Below, piece by piece: positions 1 to 5,262 of a stretch of 6,158 bases of DNA. The position numbers and the translations under genes are program-made. The DNA is from Candidatus Aerophobota bacterium (lineage in GTDB: Bacteria > Chlamydiota > Chlamydiia > Chlamydiales > GCA-2402025), in contig NVUU01000103.1 in assembly GCA_002402025.1 (NCBI GenBank), forward strand, positions 1-6,158. The letters run 5' to 3'. The notes under the pieces are model-generated. The model did not search any database. It was not told the origin of the DNA and saw nothing but the letters and a program-made list of their open reading frames with translations. Positions within the stretch are counted from its first letter, which is position 1, and the number at the start of each line of letters is the position of its first letter.

Positions 1-1
1 T

Positions 2-85
2 ATCTCGCAGATATTTTACAATCGAAATTTTAATGCGTTTGCCCTGATAATATGGGTCCTTAAATTGTCTATGGAACGACTCTGA
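2..85 (+). CDS. Possible C-terminal tail of an upstream membrane protein (5' end outside window)
   Basis: The frame starting at base 2 is open from the window edge to a TGA at 83-85, giving 27 residues ending in LKLSMERL. The stretch FNAFALIIWVLKL would suit a last transmembrane helix followed by a short charged tail. The stop lies only two bases before the ATG of the symporter gene, which is the spacing expected for coupled genes in one operon. The visible piece is too short to assign a family, and 27 open codons in AT-rich DNA can arise by chance. The alternative is that this is simply the leader of the symporter gene. I see no convincing promoter in it. Confidence 0.4.
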   Translation: MSQIFYNRNFNAFALIIWVLKLSMERL

Positions 86-87
86 TA

Positions 88-1446
88 ATGAAAAGAGAAC
101 ATTGGAAATCCAGAATTGGCTTTATCTGGGCCGCAGTAGGTTCTGCGGTAGGTCTTGGTAGTATATGGAGATTTCCGTATGTTGTTGGTAATAATGGGGG
201 TGCAGCCTTTATCCTGGTTTACCTTGTCTGCCTGATTTTCGTTGGTTTCCCCGTGCTTCTTTCTGAGCTTTTAATAGGCCGTACTACTCAGAAGAGTCCT
301 GCTGGCGCATTCTCTGAAATCGGCAGAACAAAGACCTGGAAGGCTTTTGGTGTGATCACTATTTGTACAGGGTTCATAGTAAGTTCTTTTTATGGAGTGA
401 TAGCCGGAACAACCTTTGGATATTTGATAGAAGGTATTCTTGGAAAACTAACGAATTTTTCAAGTGCAAAAGAGACTTTGGCATTTTATGACCAGTCGAG
501 TGCTTCTCCACTATGGATGATGCTCTTTTATACAGGCTTCGTTTTGATCTCGGTTTGGATTTTGATTACAGGGGTTAGAAAAGGGATTGAGGCTGGCAAC
601 AAAGTGATGATGCCACTTCTCTTTTTCGTACTTCTCTTTCTTGTCTTTTTTGGCATTACATTACCAGGTTCTGGCAAGGGATTGAAGTTTTTGTTCAATC
701 CAAATTTTAGAGAACTTACAGCGACATCAGTCATTATAGCTCTTGGGCAGGCGTTTTTTGCAACAAGCCTTGGGCAGGGGACTATGGTGACTTATGGAAG
801 TTATTTGAAAAAATCAGAAAGTCTTCCTTCAGTATGCGTGCCAATCAGTGTTTTCTCAACGATCGTCTCCCTTCTCGCGGGCATGGCGATATTCAGCATT
901 GTGTTCTCTGTCGGAGTAAAGCCTGACGCAGGAGCAAGCTTAATGTTCCAAACCCTACCTCTTATCTTTTCCAAGATGACTGGTGGATATGTGATGGCTC
1001 TTTTATTTTTCCTCCTTCTATTTTTAGCGGGAATCACTTCTCAGATATCAGCTCTAGAGCCTGTTATCGCATATCTTATGGATGAGTGGAAATGGAAAAG
1101 ACATCACGCAGTAGTACTTGCAGCCTCGCTGTCATATCTTCTTGGTATCCCATGTGCTCTTTCTTTTGGACTTTTGAAAAATTTCACAATTTTCCACATG
1201 AGTATCTTTGAGTTCATGGAGTTTTCTTGCGTGAACATTCTTATACCTCTTGGTGGTTTCGTTGCTGTAGTTCTTGTTGGTTGGCGACTTGGCATAGGCA
1301 AAGCCTTTGAAAAGATCAAAGTGGGGACCAGCAATGCTTTTTCTCGTTATCCTTTTATCGGCTGGTATATAAAAATTTCCATCAAATACATTGCTCCGAT
1401 TTTGATTCTTTTTATATTGTTGGATTTGTTCGGTGTCTTCAAATAA
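88..1446 (+). CDS. Sodium-dependent transporter, neurotransmitter:sodium symporter (NSS/SNF) family
   Basis: Inner-membrane secondary transporter of the LeuT fold that probably imports an amino acid with Na+. The start ATG is the first possible one after an in-frame stop and gives the usual bacterial NSS N-terminus (MKREHW, then GFIWAAVGSAVGLG at residues 11-24 and WRFP at 27-30). About 11 hydrophobic helices fit 452 residues, typical of bacterial members, which often lack helix 12. Further family marks are GQAFFATSLGQG in helix 6 (220-231), FQTLP before helix 8 (287-291), AGITS in helix 8 (314-318) and NILIPLGG in helix 10 (383-390). By alignment from memory with LeuT, the Na2 site (Gly18, Val21, Ala314, Thr317, Ser318) is intact. 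At the Na1 site, LeuT Asn27 and Thr254 appear as Ser25 and Ala225. The substrate cannot be named from sequence. The gene is followed after 12 bases by the phosphotransferase gene. Confidence 0.93.
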   Translation: MKREHWKSRIGFIWAAVGSAVGLGSIWRFPYVVGNNGGAAFILVYLVCLIFVGFPVLLSELLIGRTTQKSPAGAFSEIGRTKTWKAFGVITICTGFIVSSFYGVIAGTTFGYLIEGILGKLTNFSSAKETLAFYDQSSASPLWMMLFYTGFVLISVWILITGVRKGIEAGNKVMMPLLFFVLLFLVFFGITLPGSGKGLKFLFNPNFRELTATSVIIALGQAFFATSLGQGTMVTYGSYLKKSESLPSVCVPISVFSTIVSLLAGMAIFSIVFSVGVKPDAGASLMFQTLPLIFSKMTGGYVMALLFFLLLFLAGITSQISALEPVIAYLMDEWKWKRHHAVVLAASLSYLLGIPCALSFGLLKNFTIFHMSIFEFMEFSCVNILIPLGGFVAVVLVGWRLGIGKAFEKIKVGTSNAFSRYPFIGWYIKISIKYIAPILILFILLDLFGVFK

Positions 1447-1450
1447 AAGG
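1446..1450 (+). promoter_or_regulatory. Ribosome binding site overlapping the symporter stop
   Basis: AAAGG lies 8 bases before the ATG at 1459 and shares its first A with the TAA stop (1444-1446) of the symporter gene. This supports the chosen start and suggests that translation of the two genes is coupled. Confidence 0.6.
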
Positions 1451-1458
1451 CTACGAAG

Positions 1459-3783
1459 ATGTTTCAATTAAGCCTCGCAGAGATTCTTTTATTTACGTTT
1501 CTCTTCCTTCCCTCTCTTTTTAGCAGACTGCTAATTCTTGAGCCTGTATTCGCAAAAATGAACCATTCTAGAGGTTTTTTTAGGCTTGTAGCATGTAGAC
1601 TTAATGGATTTTTGCAAGATACACTAATCGTTCTTTTACAAATTCTTCTTCTATTCCTATCTAAACGCTATACGCTTATAAGCAAGCCTGTACTCCCTAT
1701 TTTTGCCTGCATATTATGCGGATTTATCCAGCTTGATATATTGCTTGATGCGTTCCTTTATAAAGGCGCAAAGTTGCGTTTTGAAGCTCCTTTCTTTGCA
1801 TTTGCGAACGATCTTGGATGCTTTTGGGACTCTGCAAAAGAAAGGGGGATAGCTCTTCTGTACCCCCTTGGTGTGATCTTTTTTGCTTTTGTTCCCATAG
1901 GGTTTTATAAGATAGAGAGTGCAGCGGATTTTTCATTCATAAATCCAACTTTCTTTATCTGGTATTCAGCAATATCATTTTTGAGTGTCTTTTGTGCGAT
2001 CTTCTTACCAAAAAAGCTCTGTTATCATCTAGAAAATGCTTTTTTTGCGCAGCTAGTCTGGGTTCTTAAAAAGTTTTTCACTCTTATTATCAGGAAATAT
2101 AGCTTCACAAAAGCGAAGAATCTTTCTTCTAAGAAGATTTTCACCCCGCAGAATGAAAAATATTCTTCTGTGTCTTCTTTGTACCCCCTATTGAAATACA
2201 CAAATGGCTTCACAGGTGAAAAGCAATGCGATGTAGATGTTGATACATCTGATAGGCCTCATGTGATCTTTTTGTTCATGGAGTCTTTGAGAGCAAAAGA
2301 TGTGGGAGTTTTGCAAGGAGAGCAAAGTGTCACACCACATTTTGATGCTTTATCAAAAGAAGGGATCTTATTTTCAAATTTCTATGCAAACTCTGTAAAA
2401 ACTTCAAGATCTGTCACAGCATCGCTTTTTGGGATCCCGTCTGATGTGAACTCATCCGAGATTTCATCACGGATAAATATGCCATTTATAAGCCTTGCAC
2501 ATATTCTTGAGAAAAGTGGTTATGAGAGCACATATCATCATAACGGATTATTAGAGTTTGAGAACCAGCAGTCTTTTTTCACAAACTATGGCTACAAAAA
2601 TCTCGTCGGAAGAAATGACATTCTGAAGAAATACCCCAATGCACAACTTACTAGCTGGGGCGTGCATGATGAGTATTTAATGAAATATTCAGCGGACTGG
2701 CTTGCCGAGGAAGATAAGAAAGGAAAACCTGTTTTCCTAACAATGTTTACCATCTCGAATCATCATCCTTGGAGCAGTCCTAAAGGTTACAGACTAAAGC
2801 ATCTTCCCGATAAGCTTGATCCCATTTATAAGAGATATCTCACAACAACGCATTATAGTGACCTTTGCCTAAAGCTCTTTATCGATAGATTAAAGAAGAA
2901 CAACCTTAGTAAAAAAACGGTACTCTTTATTCTTGGTGACCATGGCCACCCTATGGGTGAGCATAACAAAAACTACATCGAGCAAAGATATCTTTATGAA
3001 GAGAACATCCATGTACCTCTTTTGATTTATGCAGAAGGTCGCATAAAGGAGCCAAAGATCATCGATGATGTTTCATCGCAGATTGACCTTATTCCAACTG
3101 TCATGGATATGCTAAAGATAAAAGGTTTAAATCATGCAAGAGGCTCTACACTTCTTAGGAAAGCAAATAGACAAGTGTTTTTCCATAATCCCTATGTATA
3201 TAGGTTTTATGGAACAAGGAAGGGATCTCACAAGTTGATCTACACAAAGTCTTCCAAAGAAGTAGAGCTTTACGATTTGATAACAGATCCAAGGGAGCAA
3301 ACCAACATTGCCTACAAATACCCTGAGATCGTAGAGAGTTATCTAGAAGATGTAAAAAACTACCATACCTATTACCAGAGCCTTTACGACAATAAGCTTT
3401 TTTCTCCTTTTGAGATGAAGCACTCACCAACTGTTGTTGATTTTTCAAAGATGAATAGACTCTCTGCTGCAAGGCTTCTTAATGAGTTAAAAAAACACCC
3501 ATATATCCTTCACTTGGATCTTTCTTCGTGTGATTTGCTTGATGATAGTACTTTTATTGAGATGATCAAAAAACATAAAGAGATAAGAAGTTTGAATGTA
3601 TCCAACTGCAAAAATCTTACAAAAGCTTCTCTTGACTCTGTTGCGAGTTACTGCGAAAGGTTGCAGTTTATTGATTTATCATTCTGCACATTTACAGAAA
3701 AAGAGATCGATTTCTTTATTAAAAAGGGAGAGCATCTTGAAAGTGTGATCAGAAAAGACAAAGATCACCTTAGAAGCGTGTAA
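1459..3783 (+). CDS. Membrane-anchored LtaS/OpgB-like phosphotransferase (sulfatase fold) fused to C-terminal leucine-rich repeats
   Basis: Residues 1-210 are membrane-embedded, with about five hydrophobic helices (near 6-28, 52-68, 76-97, 130-150, 162-183), as in lipoteichoic-acid synthase and phosphoglycerol transferases. A linker leads to an alkaline-phosphatase/sulfatase-fold domain at about 266-560, expected outside the inner membrane. The metal and catalytic set is recognisable: Glu275 (in FMES), Thr315 as nucleophile (in SVKTSRS), Asp494-His495 (in LGDHGH), plus His435 (in SNHHPW). Such enzymes move a phospho-headgroup (phosphoglycerol or phosphoethanolamine) from a phospholipid to an envelope acceptor. 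The glycerol-phosphate-contacting Trp/Arg of staphylococcal LtaS seem to be Glu368/Gln370 here (alignment from memory), so the donor may differ. Residues 600-660 resemble the tail of sulfatases (LYDLITDP). The end, about 660-770, carries 26-residue leucine-rich repeats unusual for this family, and at 774 residues the protein is longer than typical members. It lies downstream of, and is likely co-transcribed with, the symporter gene. Confidence 0.9.
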   Translation: MFQLSLAEILLFTFLFLPSLFSRLLILEPVFAKMNHSRGFFRLVACRLNGFLQDTLIVLLQILLLFLSKRYTLISKPVLPIFACILCGFIQLDILLDAFLYKGAKLRFEAPFFAFANDLGCFWDSAKERGIALLYPLGVIFFAFVPIGFYKIESAADFSFINPTFFIWYSAISFLSVFCAIFLPKKLCYHLENAFFAQLVWVLKKFFTLIIRKYSFTKAKNLSSKKIFTPQNEKYSSVSSLYPLLKYTNGFTGEKQCDVDVDTSDRPHVIFLFMESLRAKDVGVLQGEQSVTPHFDALSKEGILFSNFYANSVKTSRSVTASLFGIPSDVNSSEISSRINMPFISLAHILEKSGYESTYHHNGLLEFENQQSFFTNYGYKNLVGRNDILKKYPNAQLTSWGVHDEYLMKYSADWLAEEDKKGKPVFLTMFTISNHHPWSSPKGYRLKHLPDKLDPIYKRYLTTTHYSDLCLKLFIDRLKKNNLSKKTVLFILGDHGHPMGEHNKNYIEQRYLYEENIHVPLLIYAEGRIKEPKIIDDVSSQIDLIPTVMDMLKIKGLNHARGSTLLRKANRQVFFHNPYVYRFYGTRKGSHKLIYTKSSKEVELYDLITDPREQTNIAYKYPEIVESYLEDVKNYHTYYQSLYDNKLFSPFEMKHSPTVVDFSKMNRLSAARLLNELKKHPYILHLDLSSCDLLDDSTFIEMIKKHKEIRSLNVSNCKNLTKASLDSVASYCERLQFIDLSFCTFTEKEIDFFIKKGEHLESVIRKDKDHLRSV
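3496..3729 (+). repeat. Three tandem 26-residue cysteine-containing leucine-rich repeats (protein repeat)
   Basis: Within the phosphotransferase, residues 680-705, 706-731 and 732-757 align without gaps as three 26-residue units of the pattern (x)xxIxxLxLSxCxxLTxxxLxxhxxx. The motifs are LHLDLSSC, RSLNVSNC and QFIDLSFC. The cysteines closing the motif are Cys691, Cys717 and Cys743, exactly 26 apart. A weaker unit (VVDFSKMNRLSAARLLNELKK, from about 659) may precede them. This is the cysteine-containing (AMN1/F-box-type) LRR subclass, best known in eukaryotes and in some host-associated bacteria. The DNA itself is well diverged between units, so the repeats are old. Confidence 0.85.
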
Positions 3784-3788
3784 AATTA

Positions 3789-3819
3789 AATAGGGCCTGA
3801 TTGTTTATCAGGCCCTATT
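3789..3819. terminator. Bidirectional intrinsic terminator between convergent genes
   Basis: Perfect 13-bp inverted repeat AATAGGGCCTGAT (3789-3801) and ATCAGGCCCTATT (3807-3819) around a 5-base loop. It fills the 38-bp gap between the TAA of the + strand phosphotransferase (3781-3783) and the TAA of the - strand gene (3822-3824). On the - strand the hairpin is followed by a T-rich run (TTTAATTTTA). On the + strand the tail (ATTACTT) is a weaker U-tract. It therefore probably ends both transcripts and does so better for the leftward one. Confidence 0.85.
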
Positions 3820-3821
3820 AA

Positions 3822-4433
3822 TTACTTATGACCAACGTGATGTCTTTGTCCGCCTGAAATCCCGCTTCTTGGTGTAACAGGAGCACTGTGAGTTGTAACA
3901 GAACCAACCGAATGTCTTGGTCCTGTTGAAACACCACCACCATGAGGTGCTAAAGGGGAGCGTAGGCTCGTAACAGCTCCCGTATGATGCGAATGTTGGC
4001 CAACGTGGTGTCTTGGGCCAGTAGGAACATATCCCCTTCTAACTCCAAAGTGTCTTCCAGGACCTACTCCGTGTATTACTCTAGTATCTGCCCCTCTAAA
4101 GGCTGCCGGAGGTGGGGCAATCACAATAGTTGGAGAAGTGTTAAAACGTGTTCGTGGAAACATAGATGTACTTCCAAAGTTCCAACGAGGAAGACTAACC
4201 CTACCTCCAAGTGAAGGTAGCGCTGCGAGGAATAGAAACGCTAAACCAAGTCCTACGTTCCAGCCCGTTGGAAAAGCTACAAAAGAGAAAACAGAAAGTG
4301 CTAACATAGAAATTTTTCTTAGTAGACCGTTTTGCTCTGGAGGTCTTACTGGGCGATGACGCGCTCCAGGATAAAGAAGTCCTACTGGGTGATGATTCGC
4401 TCCAGCATAAGGAGCTCTTGTAGGTGTTGTCAT
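3822..4433 (-). CDS. Membrane-anchored His/Gly/Pro-rich repeat protein, function unknown
   Basis: 203 residues, not recognised as any characterised family. Residues 7-30 are a tandem 12-residue repeat (APYAGANHHPVG, then LLYPGARHRPVR). Residues 39-75 hold one long or two short hydrophobic segments around a PTGWN turn, so the protein probably sits in a membrane as a hairpin. The C-terminal half (about 105-203) has low complexity, is basic and is rich in His, Gly, Pro, Ser and Thr. It carries four G(P/Q)xRHxxG-type motifs, with the RH pairs at 127, 141, 173 and 197. Sixteen histidines are present, 13 of them from residue 121 on. No cysteine or catalytic signature is seen. The start is supported by AAAGGAG six bases upstream. 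The gene follows the secreted-protein gene by 18 bases, so it is the second gene of a two-gene operon. It could bind metal or act as a structural envelope protein, but neither is shown. Because the reading frame is long, has a good ribosome site and carries protein-level repeats, it is very likely real. Confidence 0.8.
   Translation of the reverse strand: MTTPTRAPYAGANHHPVGLLYPGARHRPVRPPEQNGLLRKISMLALSVFSFVAFPTGWNVGLGLAFLFLAALPSLGGRVSLPRWNFGSTSMFPRTRFNTSPTIVIAPPPAAFRGADTRVIHGVGPGRHFGVRRGYVPTGPRHHVGQHSHHTGAVTSLRSPLAPHGGGVSTGPRHSVGSVTTHSAPVTPRSGISGGQRHHVGHK
3831..4064 (-). repeat. Dispersed GPRHHVG-type repeats in the C-terminal tail
   Basis: Residues 124-201 of the His-rich protein contain GPGRHFG (124-130), GPRHHVG (139-145), GPRHSVG (171-177) and GQRHHVG (195-201). 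Between the last three, related linkers recur (TGAVTSLRSPLAPHGGG and SVTTHSAPVTPRSG), giving units of about 32 and 24 residues. The DNA shows the same echoes, for example CCAACGTGGTGTCTTGG near 4000 and CCAACGTGATGTCTTTG near 3832. This is consistent with growth by duplication followed by drift. Confidence 0.7.
4344..4415 (-). repeat. 36-bp tandem duplication (12-residue protein repeat)
   Basis: Bases 4344-4379 and 4380-4415 match at 28 of 36 positions with no gap and in codon register. They encode residues 19-30 and 7-18 of the His-rich protein. The shared core is GAxHxPV. Confidence 0.75.
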
Positions 4434-4439
4434 AATATT

Positions 4440-4446
4440 CTCCTTT
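4440..4446 (-). promoter_or_regulatory. Ribosome binding site of the His-rich protein gene
   Basis: On the - strand the sequence reads AAAGGAG, then six bases (AATATT), then ATG at 4433. This is a near-consensus Shine-Dalgarno site and fixes the start. It lies in the 18-base gap after the TAA (4454-4452) of the preceding gene. Confidence 0.75.
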
Positions 4447-4451
4447 GGTTA

Positions 4452-5042
4452 TTAAAAGAGTCTAGCTCTTACATAATCATTGTTTTCGACATTAATTAAG
4501 ATCACTTCACTGCTTGTAAACCAGCTGCCCCAGTTATAGTCTTTCCCTATAATAACAGCATGTTCGGGTAACCAGCTAATAAGTTTATGAGTATCTTTGG
4601 AATCGATTACCCACCGGCTTTCAAGTCCTGAGACGCTCATTAGATATACTTCTCCGCGATCTATACAAGACACATGGTTTGTAAATGGGTTGTCACATAC
4701 AGGCCCGTGTGAGAGTTCTGCGAGTACTGAAATTCCTTTTGTTTTATTTGTGATATAAAAACGCTCTGATCTGTAGTTATAGTTATTTGTTGGTGTAATT
4801 TCAATGACATCATTTGTGTGCCAATAGATCACTTTTCTTACATGGTAACGATTGACTTTCCATAAAGATCCATCATCAATTTCCAAAATCTCTCCATTTG
4901 TTTGCACAGCGGAAAGATAATGTTGATAAAAGGGTAGGAATTGATTCTGGTAAACAGAATATTCCGTGTAGGCACTTGTTGATAGTAATATTCCAAATAA
5001 GAGTAGTGAAAAAGTTAATAGTTTGATCTTTTTATTTCCCAT
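4452..5042 (-). CDS. Secreted protein with two Trp-anchored repeat modules, function unknown
   Basis: 196 residues. The N-terminus is a clear Sec signal peptide: basic MGNKKIK, hydrophobic core LLTFSLLLFGILL, and a likely cut after STSA at about residue 24, so the mature part is exported. The mature part consists of two related modules. The first (about 50-110) has Trp61, Trp74, the DVIEI strand, Asn99 and AEL108-110. The second (about 130-195) has Trp144, Trp157, the AVIII strand, Asn184 and ARL193-195. Both have Trp-13-Trp spacing and the same 9- and 11-residue offsets after the Asn. Between them lie Cys116 and Cys126, which could form a disulfide. The DGSLWKV-type module resembles, from memory, short secreted hypothetical proteins of environmental chlamydiae. 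No enzyme motif is seen. The start is supported by CAGGAG six bases upstream. It is the first gene of the leftward pair. Confidence 0.82.
   Translation of the reverse strand: MGNKKIKLLTFSLLLFGILLSTSAYTEYSVYQNQFLPFYQHYLSAVQTNGEILEIDDGSLWKVNRYHVRKVIYWHTNDVIEITPTNNYNYRSERFYITNKTKGISVLAELSHGPVCDNPFTNHVSCIDRGEVYLMSVSGLESRWVIDSKDTHKLISWLPEHAVIIGKDYNWGSWFTSSEVILINVENNDYVRARLF
4458..4895 (-). repeat. Internal protein duplication (two ~60-residue modules)
   Basis: The modules at residues 50-110 and 130-195 of the secreted protein align almost without gaps: Trp61/Trp144, Trp74/Trp157, Ile80/Val163, Ile82/Ile165, Asn87/Asn170, Asn99/Asn184 (after a two-residue insertion), Ala108/Ala193 and Leu110/Leu195. 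The first Trp of each is 83 residues apart. The first module retains an acidic DDGS start that the second lacks. Confidence 0.7.
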
Positions 5043-5048
5043 AGTTCG

Positions 5049-5054
5049 CTCCTG
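5049..5054 (-). promoter_or_regulatory. Ribosome binding site of the secreted-protein gene
   Basis: On the - strand CAGGAG lies six bases before the ATG at 5042. It supports this start, which also gives a complete signal peptide. Confidence 0.7.
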
Positions 5055-5206
5055 GTTTTAGCAATAAGGAATTTAATAAGATTAAAATCGAATGGAACTA
5101 TAAAACAGACAACTATTTAAAGGAACTAGTTTTCATTTTTATTATTAAACTTAAATAAAAAACAGTCGGTTTCTATAGAGATTTCGAATGAGTGAAAAAA
5201 AATATA

Positions 5207-5235
5207 TTTAAAAGATGTTTTTAGCAGTCTATAAG
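5207..5235 (+). promoter_or_regulatory. Candidate sigma70-type promoter of the hydrolase gene
   Basis: TTTAAA (5207-5212), a 17-base spacer and TATAAG (5230-5235) match four of six and five of six consensus bases, with a predicted start near 5242 and a leader of about 20 bases. In such AT-rich DNA a match of this quality is expected by chance, so it is only the best candidate seen. Confidence 0.2.
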
Positions 5236-5262
5236 GTGAGAAAACGAAAAAAGTAGAGAATC

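Larger units (their letters stand above)
5043..5262. other. AT-rich divergent intergenic region
   Basis: 220 bases between the leftward secreted-protein gene and the rightward hydrolase gene, with no open frame of note. Promoters for both directions must lie here or nearby. It is strongly A/T-biased, so promoter-like hexamers are frequent and few can be trusted. Visible structure is an imperfect AT palindrome at 5142-5158 (14 of 17 positions symmetric) and a 7-bp direct repeat GGAACTA at 5094-5100 and 5122-5128. I see no small RNA or riboswitch signature. Confidence 0.7.

Noticed and set aside
1..87. Promoter for the symporter gene (TTTACA at 15-20 and GATAAT at 46-51)
   Set aside because: The spacing of 25 bases is far outside the usual range, and the segment may be the end of an upstream coding frame.
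528..1467. Several - strand open frames across the symporter gene
   Set aside because: They are antisense shadows of a gene with clear NSS motifs throughout, and their translations lack family or membrane features.
1459..3783. Arylsulfatase with a formylglycine site
   Set aside because: There is no C/S-x-P-x-R motif. The nucleophile region is VKTSRS with Thr315, as in LtaS-type phosphotransferases.
3831..4064. CRISPR-like or other nucleic-acid repeat array
   Set aside because: The repeats have uneven spacing, diverge at synonymous positions and are in codon register, so they are protein repeats.
3984..4359. Two overlapping + strand open frames of 73-76 codons inside the His-rich gene region
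   Set aside because: They lie opposite the - strand gene, which has a strong ribosome site, protein-level repeats and a hydrophobic hairpin. The + frames show no ribosome site or recognisable protein character and are shadows.
5142..5158. Imperfect AT-only palindrome in the divergent intergenic region, a possible operator
   Set aside because: The surrounding DNA is so A/T-rich that dyads of this quality are expected by chance, and a second register of symmetry overlaps it, so no specific site can be claimed.
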